Shown piece by piece: positions 29,796 through 29,890 of a stretch of DNA of 29,890 nucleotides. Every line of letters begins with the position of its first letter. Position 1 is the stretch's first letter. This DNA comes from Irineochytrium annulatum. Lineage: Eukaryota > Chytridiomycota > Chytridiomycetes > Chytridiales > Chytridiaceae. Below the pieces are notes generated by a model. That model was not told where the DNA came from and made no database searches. It saw only the letters and a list, made by a program, of their open reading frames with translations. The position numbers and the translations under genes are program-made. Location: positions 1 through 29,890 of the forward strand of contig JADGJL010000234.1 in the NCBI GenBank assembly GCA_027600665.1. The letters are read 5' to 3'.

Positions 29796-29890
29796 GCTCC
29801 CCATGAGTTTTGGAGGTTATCAGGAGAGTTTTTTGAAGATCACACTGCTATCCCTTTTATTTTTTAGGTGGGGCGGGGGGAGGCAGGGGG

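Noticed and set aside
1..29890. CRISPR arrays, bacterial operons or phage genes
   Set aside because: Spliceosomal introns and fungal protein families throughout; no regularly spaced repeats are seen.

Overview
The window is eukaryotic and almost certainly fungal. It is GC-rich, and its housekeeping genes carry many short GT-AG introns of about 45-75 bases, often with a CTAAC-type branch site about 15-35 bases before the acceptor. The recognised genes are an Hsp110/Sse1 chaperone ending in an acidic MDVD tail, an Ams1-type GH38 alpha-mannosidase without signal peptide, and a membrane GT2-type glycosyltransferase. I lean towards an early-diverging, chytrid-like fungus, but that placement is inference.

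Layout. 1-2042 (-): 3' part of an OFA-like MFS transporter with two single-base frame breaks. 2810-5740 (-): complete seven-exon Hsp110/Sse1 gene, with an in-frame upstream reading frame to 6415 that includes a membrane segment. 6416-8148: no secure gene. 8149-10798 (-): a second, truncated copy of the Hsp110 gene (five exons) whose 3' end is fused in frame to an unrecognised 291-residue tail. About 10860-12107 (+): a decayed relative of the intact gene at 26505-28262. 12664-15364 (+): glycosyltransferase. 16510-18123 (-): unrecognised protein with a mitochondrial-type leader. About 18815-18943 (+): a short further relic of the 26505 family. 19294-23638 (-): 21-exon alpha-mannosidase. 24305-26020 (+), 26505-28262 (-) and 28842-29795 (+): three intronless F-box-like or repeat-type genes.

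The window mixes two kinds of gene. Conserved genes (chaperone, mannosidase, glycosyltransferase, transporter) are intron-rich. The right end and the gaps hold intronless, lineage-specific F-box-like genes and their dead relatives, a pattern of gene birth and death. I see no operon-like or pathway link among the conserved genes. The most unusual object is the Hsp110 chimera. It arose from a segmental duplication of about 1.74 kb that kept three complete introns and the Hsp110 part of a fourth junction, lost the original ATG, lost the C-terminal lid domain and gained a new tail, yet its five exons still join into one frame of 803 codons.

Exon joins were read by eye from splice motifs, reading-frame phase and family consensus. 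They are not backed by transcripts.
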